Of a stretch of DNA of 45,394 nt, positions 33,615 through 43,019 are shown in pieces. The number at the start of each line of letters is the position of its first letter. The stretch's first letter is position 1. The stretch is from Acidimicrobiaceae bacterium (GTDB lineage Bacteria > Actinomycetota > Acidimicrobiia > Acidimicrobiales > Ilumatobacteraceae), in assembly GCA_016722025.1 (NCBI GenBank), contig JADKGZ010000025.1, forward strand, positions 1 to 45,394, written 5' to 3'. Made by a program: the position numbers and the translations under genes. The notes beneath the pieces are model-generated. The model had not been told where the DNA came from, made no database searches, and saw nothing but the letters and a program-made list of their open reading frames with translations.

Positions 33615-34841
33615 TTGACTGATTTACGGATCACACAACTCGATTCGGGCCTCACCGTGGCCACCGAACGCGTGCCTGGCGCGCTGTCGGTGGCCACCGG
33701 GGTCTGGGTCGGTGTCGGCTCGCGTGACGAGCCCGACCATCTCAGCGGCGTCAGCCACTTCCTCGAGCACCTGCTGTTCAAGGGCACCGACACGCGCACC
33801 GCACAAGAGCTGGCGCGTGGGGTCGATCGTCGCGGTGGCGATTTCAATGCCTTCACGTCCAAGGAGTACACCGCGTACTACTGCCGGTTGCCGGCGCGTC
33901 ATGCGTCGTTCTGCATCGAACTGCTCGGCGACGTGCTCACTCGGCCGGCGCTGCGCGACGACGATGTGCACGGCGAGCGCCAGGTGATCCTCGAGGAACT
34001 GGCGATGGACGACGACTCGCCCGACGACGTTGCGCATCGCCGCTTCTCGGCGGCGTTGTTCGAAGGCCATGCACTGGGCCGCGACCCGGCGGGCGACCGA
34101 GAGCACGTGGAAGCCATCACCCCCGACGACGTGCGTCAGTTCTTCGCCACTCACTACCGGGCTGGTGCGATGGTGGTCACCGCGGCCGGGCCGTTGGCTC
34201 ACGATGAGATGCTCGCCGAGATCGAACGCTGCTTCGCCGGCGTCGACCCGGGTGGCCAGCGGCCGGTGCGCGTCGGCCCGGCAGCTCCCGGGTCGGGTGC
34301 CGCCATCGACGACGACAGCGAGCAGGTGCACATCGTGATGGGTGGGCGGTCGTTGCCGCGCAACGATCCACGACGTGAGGCACTCGATGTGGTGAACCAC
34401 GTCTTCGGTGGTGGCCTCTCCAGCCGGTTGTTCGAGGAGATCCGCGAGAGCCGCGGTTTGGCATACGCCGTGTACTCGGGCGTCAGCAGCTACAGCGACG
34501 CAGGGGTCTTCCAGATGTACGCGGGCACGCAACCCGAGCACGCCGCCGAGGTGCAGGGCCTGATGACCAGCGAGCTGCACAAGATCGTGGCCGATGGCAT
34601 CACCGATGAGGAGCTGGAGGTGGCCGTCGGCTACCTCACCGGCTCCTTCGAACTGGGTCTGGAAGACACCGGTGCCCGCATGGCCCGCAACGGCGGCCTG
34701 TTGCTCACCACCGGTAGCGTGCGCCCGATCGCCGAGCAGGTGGCGCGCTGGGCCGCAGTCGACCGAGCGGCAGTCGACGACGTCATCGAGGTCGTGCTCA
34801 CCGCCGAGCCGATCGTGGTGACGGTCGGCCCCGCTGGCTAG
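33615..34841 (+). CDS. M16-family zinc protease (PqqL/YmxG-like)
   Basis: 408 residues from a TTG start at 33615, next to pnp. The inverted zinc motif HxxEH is VSHFLEHLLFKGT (His48, Glu51, His52) and the third ligand Glu lies in ERQVILEELAMDDD, about 76 residues on. The second, inactive M16 half ends the protein (FGGGLSSRLFEEIRESRGLAYAVYSGVSSYSDAGVF). The order pnp-M16-dapB is common in actinobacteria and Gram-positives. Likely an endopeptidase; substrates are unknown. Confidence 0.92.
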   Translation: MTDLRITQLDSGLTVATERVPGALSVATGVWVGVGSRDEPDHLSGVSHFLEHLLFKGTDTRTAQELARGVDRRGGDFNAFTSKEYTAYYCRLPARHASFCIELLGDVLTRPALRDDDVHGERQVILEELAMDDDSPDDVAHRRFSAALFEGHALGRDPAGDREHVEAITPDDVRQFFATHYRAGAMVVTAAGPLAHDEMLAEIERCFAGVDPGGQRPVRVGPAAPGSGAAIDDDSEQVHIVMGGRSLPRNDPRREALDVVNHVFGGGLSSRLFEEIRESRGLAYAVYSGVSSYSDAGVFQMYAGTQPEHAAEVQGLMTSELHKIVADGITDEELEVAVGYLTGSFELGLEDTGARMARNGGLLLTTGSVRPIAEQVARWAAVDRAAVDDVIEVVLTAEPIVVTVGPAG

Positions 34842-34857
34842 CGGCTACGTTCGCTTC

Positions 34858-35628
34858 ATGAGTGCAATTCGCGTTGGTGTGGTCGGGGCCGGCGGCCGCA
34901 TGGGTGCGTCGGTGTGCGAGGCCATTGCCGCCGATCCGTTGCTGGCGCTCGTGGCCGCCGTCGACCCACAGGCGGCCGGGCAGCAGCGCGCAGGTGTCGC
35001 CGTGGCCGGCGAGCTACGGGCGCTCGCCGACGCCCATGCGGAGGTGGTGGTCGACTTCACCGTTGCTCACGCAGCTCGCACCACCCTGCCCTGGTTGGCC
35101 ATGCACGGCATGCACGCGGTGGTCGGCACCACCGGCTTCGATGCCGACGACTTCGCCGCCTTCCACACCGCGTTCAGTGGCAGCAACTGCCTCATCGCCA
35201 GCAACTTCGCCATCAGTGCAGTGCTGATGATGCGGTTTGCCGAGCTGGCGGCGCCGTACTTCGACACCGCCGAGATCATCGAACTGCATCACGACGGCAA
35301 GATCGACGCGCCGTCGGGCACGGCCATCAGCACCGCCGAACGCATGGCTGCGGCGAGCAGCGAGTGGGCGCCCGACCCGACGCAGCACGAGCCGTACCCG
35401 GGCGCTCGTGGCAGTGTCGGCCCAGGCGGCATCCGCCTGCACTCGGTGCGCATGCGCGGGATGGTGGCGCACCAGGAAGTGATCCTCGGCGCGCAGGGGC
35501 AGACCCTCACGATCCGTCAGGACAGCTACGACCGCAGCAGCTACATGCCGGGGGTGGTGCTCGCCTGCAAGCGCATCGCCCACCTCCCCGGCCTCACACT
35601 GGGGCTCGATGCCGTGCTCGGAGTGTGA
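34858..35628 (+). CDS. dapB: 4-hydroxy-tetrahydrodipicolinate reductase
   Basis: 256 residues. Cofactor-binding VGVVGAGGRMGASVCEAI is at the N-terminus. VVDFTVAHAAR and VVGTTGF follow, then the catalytic ELHHDGKIDAPSGTA segment (His-His-Lys) and the C-terminal GQTLTIRQDSYDRSSYMPGV. It reduces the DapA product in the lysine and meso-diaminopimelate pathway, feeding peptidoglycan. It starts 16 bases after the M16 gene. Confidence 0.95.
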   Translation: MSAIRVGVVGAGGRMGASVCEAIAADPLLALVAAVDPQAAGQQRAGVAVAGELRALADAHAEVVVDFTVAHAARTTLPWLAMHGMHAVVGTTGFDADDFAAFHTAFSGSNCLIASNFAISAVLMMRFAELAAPYFDTAEIIELHHDGKIDAPSGTAISTAERMAAASSEWAPDPTQHEPYPGARGSVGPGGIRLHSVRMRGMVAHQEVILGAQGQTLTIRQDSYDRSSYMPGVVLACKRIAHLPGLTLGLDAVLGV

Positions 35629-35649
35629 GCAGCACGCAGTCGGTGCAGC

Positions 35650-36147
35650 TCAGCCGAGGCTGGCGATGGCGGAGTCGTAGTCGGGCTCTTGTGCGATCTC
35701 GGGTACCAGCTGGCTGTGCACGACGGTGCCGTGCTCGTCGAGCACCACGACCGCCCGTGCCAACAGGCCGGCCAGCTTGCCATCGACCAGGGTGACGCCG
35801 TAGGCGGTACCGAAGTCGCTGCGGAACGTGCTGGCGGTGGTGACGTTGCTGAGGCCCTCGGCGCCGCAGAAGCGGCCCTGGGCGAACGGCAGATCGGCGC
35901 TCACGCACAGCACGACCGTGTTGTCGAGACCGGACGCAGCCTCGTTGAACTTGCGCACGCTGGTGGCGCACACAGCGGTATCGATGCTGGGGAAGATGTT
36001 GAGGATGACCCGTGAGCCGGCATAGTCGGCCGCGGTGACCTCGGACAGGTCGCCCTTGGTGAGCGCGAACGATGGGGACGGCGCGCCGACCGAGGGAAGG
36101 TCGCCGACGGTGTGAACGGGGTTGCCCCCAAGAGCAGTTTCAGCCAT
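35650..36147 (-). CDS. tpx: Thiol peroxidase (atypical 2-Cys peroxiredoxin)
   Basis: 165 residues, MAETALGGNPVHTVGDLPSVGAPSPSF start. The peroxidatic Cys60 is in IFPSIDTAVCATSVRKFNE and the resolving Cys94 in GRFCGAEGLSN, the Tpx pattern and spacing. It reduces hydroperoxides using thioredoxin. It is convergent with dapB (21 bases between stops). Confidence 0.94.
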   Translation of the reverse strand: MAETALGGNPVHTVGDLPSVGAPSPSFALTKGDLSEVTAADYAGSRVILNIFPSIDTAVCATSVRKFNEAASGLDNTVVLCVSADLPFAQGRFCGAEGLSNVTTASTFRSDFGTAYGVTLVDGKLAGLLARAVVVLDEHGTVVHSQLVPEIAQEPDYDSAIASLG

Positions 36148-36182
36148 GCGGAAGGTTCTAGCACGCGTTGCGAAAGTGGGTG

Positions 36183-36833
36183 TCACCGACCGCGCAAGTT
36201 GCGGATGTTGACCAGCACCACGATGAGGATGGACGCCCCGATGAACCAGAACTGATAGCGGTCGACCCACTTCAGGGTTGCTCTCACCTCGTCGTCGAAC
36301 ACCCTGGCCAGCCACCACATCAGTGCCAGTCGACCTGCCAACCCGATGGCCAGCAGCGGTGCCAATCGCTTCCAACTGGTGCGCGCGGCACCACTGAGCA
36401 CCCACACGATGTTGCTGCCCACGAAGAACGGCACCACGACCAGCTCTGCCTTCGCGAACGACCCCTCGAACTTGCCCACCTGCTCTTGTGGCATGCCCAG
36501 GTAGCGCCAGAACCAGCGCAGGCGCGATCTCCGCTAGGCGCGACCGAGGAAGTGGCACACCACCGCCGCAGCGGTGAGACGCAGGGCCCCGACGATGGCC
36601 CAGGTCCAGGGTGAGATGCCGCTGCTGACGGTGGCGACCAGGTAGCGGTTGCGCGACGACATCAGCAGCAGCCAGACCGGGTTCTCGTCGCCGGGTTCGG
36701 TCCACGCAACCCACGTTGCGTTGGCCACCTGGGTGCACGCGACGAGCCCGACGAACGCGACCAACCACAGCACTGCGGTGCGCGGCGGCGGTGGTGCTGG
36801 CGGAATGATCTCGGTTTGTTCGTCGTCGGTCAC
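36183..36833 (-). CDS. DedA/VTT-like integral membrane protein (disturbed by two compensating indels)
   Basis: From GTG 36833 (MTDDEQTEIIPPAPPPPRTAVLWLVAFVGLVACTQVANA) the frame runs through LMSSRNRYLVATVSSGISPWTWAIVGALRLTAAAVVCHFLGRA and then meets TAG at 36536-36534. The same frame resumes with LRWFWRYLGMPQEQVGKFEGSFAKAELVVVPFFVGSNIVWVLSGAARTSW to the end. Removing one inserted G at the TAG and adding one C shortly after gives GRAYGDRALRWFWRYL, which fits VTT-domain proteins. I therefore treat it as one gene of about 216 residues with roughly five to six membrane segments. Its function, possibly in envelope lipid handling, is not established. Confidence 0.72.
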
Positions 36834-36892
36834 GTGCGCGCACACTATGCGTCGCCGACCTCGCGGGCGCGGCAGAAGAGGAATCGTGCATC

Positions 36893-37340
36893 GTGTCGGT
36901 GGAGTGGAGTCTGGCGATGGTGGCGGTGTTGGTGCTCGCCGCAGTGCGCCGACCCCGACGACAGCGCCCGGGCGACCCGGTCGACGGAGCTGCCGGGCCC
37001 CACGGCCACCGTGGCGCCGGCAGCGCAGCCGAGCGGGTCGCATTCCGCCAACGGCATCAGCGCATCGGTGCTGTCGCTCGACAACAACTTCCTCCCACAA
37101 GTGCTCACCATTGCCGCCGGCACCGAGGTGCTGTTCGAGAACAACGGTCGCAACGATCACGACGTCACGCCGGTGGGCGATCTCGAGCGAGCCACATGGG
37201 GCGTGGCGCCGGCAGCGTTCGCGCCAACCGGCACCTACTCCCACGTCTTCACGCAGCCCGGTCGGTACGAGTACTTCTGCACCATTCACGGCACGGCGAC
37301 GGCCGGTATGGTCGGCACGATCGTGGTCACCGAGCCATGA
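36893..37340 (+). CDS. Cupredoxin-domain lipoprotein (plastocyanin-like, frameshifted)
   Basis: The start (GTG 36893) encodes MSVEWSLAMVAVLVLAA, then the frame changes at about 36942 and CADPDDSARATRSTELPG follows, giving a lipobox Cys at the junction. The cupredoxin domain has FLPQVLTIAAGTEVLFENNGRNDHDVTPVG (His ligand) and the closing YEYFCTIHGTATAGM, whose Cys, His and Met are type 1 copper ligands. The product would be a lipid-anchored blue copper protein for electron transfer. It is the first of three exported proteins in a row and divergent from the DedA-like gene, 59 bases away. Confidence 0.83.
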
Positions 37341-37405
37341 AGGTGACGCTGAAGAACACCGCGGTTCGTGGTAGGAAGCTCGTCCGAAGATTTCTGGGGG
37401 AAGAC

Positions 37406-38857
37406 ATGCAACGAAGGATCCTGGCCGCTGCTCTTGGCGCGTCACTGCTGCTCGTCGCAGCGTGTGGTGATGAGCGCGCTGCCGACGTCACCACCAGTTC
37501 GGTCGCGGTTGACACGACCGTGGCCGCCGACACGACCGTCGGCGCCGATTCGACGTAGCGTCGACTCGTCGTGGCGGCCACACCACGGTTGCCGGGTCGA
37601 GTGGCACGATCGCCGTACCCGGCGACTTCGCCACCATCCAAGCAGCAGTCGATGCGGCGGCGCCCGGTGCGCTCATCCTCGTCGGGCCGGGCACGTACAA
37701 CGAGGCGGTCAACGTCACCACCGACAACCTCACCATTCGCGGTCTCGACCGCAACGAGGTCGTCCTCGACGGCCAACTCGAGCTGGACAACGGCATACGC
37801 ATCCTCGGTGCCAGCGGTGTCACGGTCGAGAACTTGACGGCAATGAACTACACGCAACGGCTTCTTCTGGACGGGTGTCGACGGTTACCGCGGCGCCTAC
37901 CTCACTGCCTACCGAACTGGCGACTACGGCGTGTACGTGTTCGACTCGATGAACGGCGAGCTGGAGCACATCTACGCTGCCGGGAGCCCCGATGCGGGCG
38001 TGTACATCGGCGAGTGCTACCCGTGCAATGCCGTCATCGACGATGCCGTCAGCGAACACAACGGCCTCGGCTACTCGGGCACCAACTCCGGTGGCAACCT
38101 GCTGATCGTCAACTCCACCTTCCGCTACAACCGTGCGGGGGTGGTGCCCAACAGCGGCAGCTACGAACTGTGCTACCCCGAGCGTGAAACCACCATCGTC
38201 GGCAACCTGGTGTACTCCAACAACCAGGCCGACACGCCCGCCATCGATGTCGCGCTGCTGGCGATGGGCAACGGCATCCTCTCCGCCGGCGGCGTGTTGA
38301 ACGACATCGAACGCAACCTGGTGTACGACCACGACAAGACCGGCATCGGCCTGGTGCCGTTCCTCGAGGAAGACCCCAACGACTCGGTGCCGCTGCCGGA
38401 GGAGTGGTCGCTCACGTGTGCCGAGAGCAAGCTCGTCCCGCCGCAGGATCCCGGCGGCGGCATCTTGTGGGATTCCATGCAGAACCGAGTGATCGGCAAC
38501 GTGCTCGAGAACAACCGGGTTGCCGACCTGCTGGTCGCCTCAGCCGGCACCGACGTCAGCTCGCTGGGCCACTGCTTCACGGGCAACGTCTACACCACCA
38601 CGGCGCCCAACAACCTCGAAGTCCTGGCGCCATGTGATGCCACCGGTAGCGGCGACTGGTCCGACGGCGAGTACAACGTCGCCGCATGGCTGGGGGAGAC
38701 CCACCCGCCGTCGGTCGCCTGGCAGACAGCACCGCTCCCTGCACTGGAGCAGCAGGTGAGCATGCCCGACGCCGCAACTGCGCCGGCGCACCCGGCCACC
38801 GATGTGCCCAAGCAGATCGACCTGGCCGCGATCAGCGTGCCTGCCAAGCCGGCCTGA
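37406..38857 (+). CDS. Right-handed beta-helix repeat lipoprotein (frameshifted)
   Basis: ATG 37406 opens MQRRILAAALGASLLLVAAC, a lipoprotein signal, and a Thr/Ala/Asp linker. The frame changes at about 37553 (after TTVGADS) and again at about 37852. Between and after them the sequence is a parallel beta-helix: GTIAVPGDFATIQAAVDAAAPGALILVGPGTYNEAV, TDNLTIRGLDRNEVVLDG, GVTVENLTAMNYT, then GVYVFDSMNGELEHIYAAGSPDAGVYIGE, NCIVENS-like NSTFRYNRAGVV and NRVIGNVLENNRVA. The gene is about 1450 bases, giving about 480 residues. Its architecture recalls NosD-like and pectate-lyase-fold proteins, but no catalytic motif identifies an activity. It follows the cupredoxin gene by 65 bases. Confidence 0.8.
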
Positions 38858-38872
38858 CGGGCTGCGGTCTCG

Positions 38873-39796
38873 ATGATTCGTTCTGTCACGGCCGTCGGCG
38901 CATTGCTGACGGCCGTGATGGCGGTGGCCGGCTGCGCGAGCGGCGATGGTGTTGGCATCGGGCACCACCAGCCCGGCACCGCGAGAGCGCACACGGATGC
39001 CACGTCGCTGGGCCAGCCCGACGAGCCCATCGCCGGGCCGCAGGGCGCCACACCGCAGTTCCTCGTCGAGTGCTTGTACAGCCACGCGGCGGCCGACGAC
39101 CCGATCGTGTATCCGGGCCAACCGGGCCACAGCCACCTGCACATGTTCTTCGGCAACACCGAGGTCGACGCGTTCACGACCGTCGAGTCGTTGAGGAACG
39201 GTGACACCACCTGCGACCAGCCGCTGGACAAGGCGGCGTATTGGGCGCCGGCGCTGCTGCGCGGCGCAGAAGTGCTGACTCCGGTGAAGAGCACTGCGTA
39301 CTACCGCCCGGGGCAGGGCGTCGAGCCGTCGACCGTGCAACCGTTTCCGGAGGGCCTGGTGATGATCGGTGGCAACTCGGGTGCGACCGGCGAGCAACCG
39401 CTCTCGGTCGTCGCGTGGGGGTGTGGCGCCGGCATCGAGCGAGCGGTTCGGCCCCCCGAGTGCGCGCGAGGGCGCAACCTGCGCTTGCTCGTCACGTTTC
39501 CCGATTGCTGGGATGGCGAGAACCTCGACAGCGACGACCACCACGCTCACGTCGCCTACAGCTCACGAGGTGCGTGCCCACCAGGCTTCCCGGTTGCGAT
39601 CACGCAGCTGCAGTTCAGCGTGGAGTATCCGGTGTGGGGCAGCACCGACGGCTTGCTGCTGGCGAGCGGTGCGGTCACCACGGGCCATGCCGACTTCATG
39701 AACGGCTGGGATCAAGCCAAGCTCGCCAGCGAAGTGCAACTGTGCCTGCACCGGGAAGTGGTGTGCGGTGTCGCCAGCGGCCGGGCCACCGGTTGA
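38873..39796 (+). CDS. DUF1996 domain lipoprotein
   Basis: 307 residues. A lipoprotein signal with Cys in MAVAGCASGDG is followed by the DUF1996 body: FLVECLYSHAAADDPIVYPGQPGHSHLHMFFGNTEVDAFTTVESLRNG...TTC, YWAPALL, YYRPG, LLVTFPDCWDGENLDSDDHHAHVAYSS and CPPGFPVAITQLQFSVEYPV. The many His, Asp and Cys suggest a metal-binding or oxidative-type fold. DUF1996 proteins are common as exported proteins in actinobacteria and fungi, function unknown. It is in frame with no break and lies 15 bases after the beta-helix gene. Confidence 0.85.
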   Translation: MIRSVTAVGALLTAVMAVAGCASGDGVGIGHHQPGTARAHTDATSLGQPDEPIAGPQGATPQFLVECLYSHAAADDPIVYPGQPGHSHLHMFFGNTEVDAFTTVESLRNGDTTCDQPLDKAAYWAPALLRGAEVLTPVKSTAYYRPGQGVEPSTVQPFPEGLVMIGGNSGATGEQPLSVVAWGCGAGIERAVRPPECARGRNLRLLVTFPDCWDGENLDSDDHHAHVAYSSRGACPPGFPVAITQLQFSVEYPVWGSTDGLLLASGAVTTGHADFMNGWDQAKLASEVQLCLHREVVCGVASGRATG

Positions 39797-39814
39797 GGCG
39801 CGGGTGGTGTGTGG

Positions 39815-40633
39815 CTACCGCCGACCGCTGGCGATGGCTCGCTGGAGGAACTGAGCGGTCTCTGGGTGGTCGGGTGCAGTGAACAGCTTGGCCGGGGGAG
39901 CGGCCTCGAGGATCACGCCGTCCTTCAAAAAGCACACCAGGTCACTGATCTCGCGCGCGAAGCCCATCTCGTGCGTGGCCAGGATCATCGTCATCCCCTG
40001 GCCGCGCATGTCGCGGATGACGTTGAGCACCTCGCCCACCAGCACCGGGTCGAGCGCTGCGGTGACCTCATCGAGCAGCATCAGTTCCGGCTGCATCGCC
40101 AGCGCGCGCACGATCGCGACGCGCTGCTGCTGGCCACCCGACAGCTGGTCGGGGTAGGCATCGGCCTTGTCGGCCAGCCCGAACCGCTCGAGCAGTTCCC
40201 GCGCCCGTTCGGACGCCGCTGCCTTGGGCTGCCGCAGCACCTTGGTGGGGCCGAGGGTGATGTTGTGCAGCACGCTCATGTGCGGGAACAGGTTGTAGCT
40301 CTGGAACACCATGCCGATGCGCCGGCGCACGGGGTCGGGGTCGAGGCCGGGTTCGCTGATGTCGACCATCAGCCCGTTGGCATCGGCGAGCAGGATGGCG
40401 CCGTCGTCGATCGGCTCGAGCAGGTTGATGCAGCGCAGCAGCGTGCTCTTGCCCGAGCCGCTGGCACCGATGAGACAGACCACCTCGTGTTCACCTACCC
40501 GCAGTGACACGTCGTCGAGCACCAGCTTGCTGCCCGATGCCTTGCTACCGAACGACTTGCGCACGTTGCGGATGTCGATCTTGGTCGCTCGATGCGCCGT
40601 TGTCGCTGCGGTGGTCGCTGCATCACCGCTCAT
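39815..40633 (-). CDS. Polar amino-acid ABC transporter ATP-binding protein (GlnQ-like)
   Basis: 272 residues. The N-terminal 20 are Ala/Thr-rich. Walker A is GASGSGKSTLLRCINLLEP, followed by VFQSYNLFPHMSVLHNITLGP (Q-loop), LSGGQQQRVAIVRALAMQP (signature), LMLLDEVTAALDPVLVGEV (Walker B) and ILATHEMGFAREISD (H-loop). This NITLGP, MGFARE set is typical of the GlnQ/HisP group. Its ATG overlaps the permease stop (ATGA). It converges with the DUF1996 gene. Confidence 0.9.
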   Translation of the reverse strand: MSGDAATTAATTAHRATKIDIRNVRKSFGSKASGSKLVLDDVSLRVGEHEVVCLIGASGSGKSTLLRCINLLEPIDDGAILLADANGLMVDISEPGLDPDPVRRRIGMVFQSYNLFPHMSVLHNITLGPTKVLRQPKAAASERARELLERFGLADKADAYPDQLSGGQQQRVAIVRALAMQPELMLLDEVTAALDPVLVGEVLNVIRDMRGQGMTMILATHEMGFAREISDLVCFLKDGVILEAAPPAKLFTAPDHPETAQFLQRAIASGRR

Positions 40634-41172
40634 ACGATCACCGACCCGCCCGTGCGTTTGCGCTGCCGGTTCGCGTACCAGTCGACCAGACGAGTCTCGG
40701 GAATGGTGAGTGCGAGGAAGATCACTGCCGCGGCCACCAGCGGCGTGAAGTTGCCGGTGAGGTCCTTGATCGAGGTGGCGCGTCGGAACACTTCGATGAT
40801 GCCCAGCACGCTGAGCAGAGCTACGTCCTTCTGCAGCGACAGGAAGTCGTTCATCAGTGGCGGCACCACCCGGCGGGCAGCCTGTGGGATGACGACGTGC
40901 CGCATGGTCTGGCTGTGGGACAGGCCCAGCGAGCGGGCGCCGGCGCGCTGGCTCTCGTGCACGCCGTCGATGCCTGAGCGGAACACCTCGGCCACGTAGG
41001 CGGAGTACGCCAGCACCAGCGCGATCGGCCCCCACAGGTACGGCGAGTTCCAGTTGCCGCCGAACCACAGGATGTGGAACTCGCCATGCAGGAGACCGAG
41101 CTTCGGGATGCCGAAGCCGACGAGGTAGATGGTGAGGATGATGGGAACGCCGCGGAAGAAATCGGTGTACAC
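40630..41172 (-). CDS. Polar amino-acid ABC transporter permease, N-terminally truncated
   Basis: From GTG 41172 the protein reads VYTDFFRGVPIILTIYLVGFGIPKLGL, then LVLAYSAYVAEVFRSGIDGVHESQRAGARSLGLSHSQTMRHVVIPQAARRVVPPLMN, the EAA loop of His/Glu/Gln permeases. The frame stays open up to 41253 (NPALFPLRAFAA precedes VYTDFF), but a TGA at 41256-41254 blocks it and no start codon precedes it. Family members have a further 60-90 residues with the first membrane helices before this point. Only 13 bases separate that TGA from the binding-protein stop, so the missing part is not nearby. A deletion or assembly collapse is likely. Confidence 0.8.
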   Translation of the reverse strand: MYTDFFRGVPIILTIYLVGFGIPKLGLLHGEFHILWFGGNWNSPYLWGPIALVLAYSAYVAEVFRSGIDGVHESQRAGARSLGLSHSQTMRHVVIPQAARRVVPPLMNDFLSLQKDVALLSVLGIIEVFRRATSIKDLTGNFTPLVAAAVIFLALTIPETRLVDWYANRQRKRTGGSVIV

Positions 41173-41268
41173 GGCCGCGAAGGCGCGCAGAGGGAAAAGT
41201 GCCGGGTTGCGGGTGTTGCTGCCGACTCTAGAAGGTGAGTCGCGTGCAGAGCATCAGCCCTTCAGCGG

Positions 41269-42192
41269 TCAGTCCTTGGAGAGGGTCGGGGCCTCGGTCC
41301 ACTGGCCCATCCACTCGTCGGTGATCGCCGCCAGCTCACCGGAGGTGGCGAGGTTGGCAAGGGCCAGGTCGGTGCACTCGGTGAGCGGGTTGTCCTTGGT
41401 GAGCAGCAGGCCCCACTGGTCGCCCGCGCCACCGGCATCGATGGGGAACTGACCGAACACCTTGGTGCCCTCGATCTCCACGGCGGAGATGTAGAGGCCG
41501 GTGGGCAGGTCGGTGATGATCGCGTCGATCTGCTGGTTGTCGAGTGCGGTCTTGGCGTCGGCGTTGCTGTTGAACGCGAACGGCTCGGCGTCGGGCTGGA
41601 TGACGTCGAGGATGAACTGCAGGCTGGTGGTGCCGGCGGCGGCCCCAAGCCGAGGCTCTTCAAGTCGCTGAGCTTGGTGACGCCCTTGCCGGGGCCGTCG
41701 GCGTAACCGAGCACGGCCTGGTTGGCGACGTAGTACGGCTGGCTGAACGACACGACCTGCTTGCGCTCGTCGTTGATGGTGAACTGCTGCAGGTTGAAGT
41801 CGAAGGTGTTGTCACTGCCGGCGACAGCCGTGTCGAACGACGTGCACCCACTGCACGGCGTCGCCTTCGAAGCCGAGCTCCTTGGCGACGGCCAACGCCA
41901 CCGCGCTCTCGAAGCCCTGCCCCGATTCGGGCGCATCGTCGAGCACGTAGGGCGGGAAGGCCGGGTCGCCGGTGGCGATGGTGAGCACGCCGGCCTCCAG
42001 CGTCTTGCCCTCGGCGCACGCCGCTGCATCGGCGGCAGCCGGCTCGGTGGTGTCGGTGGCAGCCGCCGTGGTCTCGGTGGCAGCCTCGGTGGTGGGGGCC
42101 GCAGCCGTGTCGCTGCTGCTGGTGGAGTCGTCGCCGCAGGCGGCGAGCAACACGGCGGCCATCGCGGCGACGGCGAGGATCTGTCGTTTCAT
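41269..42192 (-). CDS. Polar amino-acid ABC transporter substrate-binding lipoprotein (frameshifted)
   Basis: ATG 42192 opens MKRQILAVAAMAAVLLAACGDD (lipobox) after an aaggag site, then an Ala/Thr linker and LTIATGDPAFPPYVLDDAPESGQGFESAVALAVAKELGF. The frame changes at about 41842 (QWV to TSFDTAVAGSDNTFDFNLQQFTINDERKQVVSFSQPYYVANQAVLGY) and again at the C-run 41643-41646 (LKSLGLG to AAAGTTSLQFILDVIQ). The rest is DNQQIDAIITDLPTGLYIS and a normal end. This is the SBP_bac_3 pattern of amino-acid binding proteins, about 308 residues when repaired. Confidence 0.87.
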
Positions 42193-42388
42193 GGGGGAAC
42201 TCCTTCGTTCCTATGCAGTTGTTCACACTGGTGCCGAAAGGCTAGCAGCCGGGGTCGATTGCTGACCGGAACGATCAACAATCACCGCCCGAGCACCCGC
42301 TCCCCAGGTTTGTGCCAGAACTCCGAACTCACCGCCGCAGGTCAGCGCCCGACAGACTGTGTGTAACGCCTGGGTGAAGCGGAATGCC

Positions 42389-42418
42389 TTGACGGTGAGA
42401 CGCAAAGCGTCTTAGTGT
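42389..42418 (+). promoter_or_regulatory. Promoter of the TetR-diiron operon
   Basis: TTGACG (42389-42394) is followed after 17-18 bases by a weak -10, TTAGTG or TAGTGT (42412-42418). The transcript would start around 42424, two to three bases before the ATG at 42427, so it may be leaderless. Confidence 0.5.
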
Positions 42419-42422
42419 CTCA
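42396..42422. promoter_or_regulatory. Nested palindromic operator (probable TetR site)
   Basis: A perfect 15-bp palindrome AGACGCAAAGCGTCT (42398-42412; 6-bp arms, 3-bp centre) sits within the spacer between -35 and -10. A wider dyad, TGAGAC (42396-42401) and GTCTCA (42417-42422), encloses it. Dyads of this size placed over a promoter directly before a TetR gene are the usual autorepression sites. Confidence 0.62.
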
Positions 42423-42426
42423 ACCC

Positions 42427-43019
42427 ATGCGCCTCCACCACCGTTGAGACGCGCGTCCTCGATGCGGCCAAGGCGTGCTGCGAGCGTTGGGGCATCGACA
42501 AGGTCACCATCGACGACATCGCCAACGATGCCGGCGTGTCGCGAGCGACGCTCTACCGGCTGTTCCCCGGTGGGAAGGACGTGCTGTTCGAAGCGCTGCG
42601 CGTGCGTGAGCTGGAAGACTTCTTCACCCTCACCGCACGTCGACGGCGCGCTCGACCTGGAGGACCTGCTGTGCGCACCGTGGTCGCCGCCACGCACGAG
42701 CTGCGCGACGACCAGTCGCTGGCGCTGATGCTGGCCAGTGCTCCGGGCGACACGCTGAGCCAGCTGACAGTGGAGGGGCTGCCGCGCATCATGCGAGTGG
42801 CAACCATCTTCCTCGCCTTGGTCGACCCGTCCTGCCGGAGCGGCGCGGCTCGTCGAGCTGCTCTCGCGGTTGGTCATCAGCTACTTCCTCGCCCCATCCG
42901 ATCACGTCGATCTCGGCGATGCCGACTCGGCCCGGCCGTTCATCAACACCTTCATCCTGCCGGCCTTCCTCACTCACCTAGCCACCTTTCCTTCACTCCC
43001 AGGAGCCGACTCACCATGA
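42427..43019 (+). CDS. TetR-family transcriptional regulator (several frameshifts)
   Basis: The HTH is clear: TRVLDAAKACCERWGIDKVTIDDIANDAGVSRATLYRLFPGGKDVLFEALRVRELEDFFTL. ATG 42427 lies one frame away from it. Further along, VDGALDLEDLL, then VRTVVAATHELRDDQSLALMLASAPGDTLSQLTVEGLPRIMRVATIFLALVDP, then RLVELLSRLVISYFLAPSDHVDLGDADSARPFINTFILPAF lie in different frames. Indels are needed near 42430, 42640, 42662 and 42835. The repaired protein is about 197 residues, usual for TetR. The end overlaps the diiron gene start (ATGA). A multi-copy pseudogene is less likely than sequence error, given the intact-looking segments. Confidence 0.75.

Noticed and set aside
36534..36536. In-frame TAG in the DedA-like gene as a pyrrolysine or readthrough codon
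   Set aside because: Two single-base corrections around it give the family sequence GRAYGDRALRW; the TAG is explained by an inserted G.
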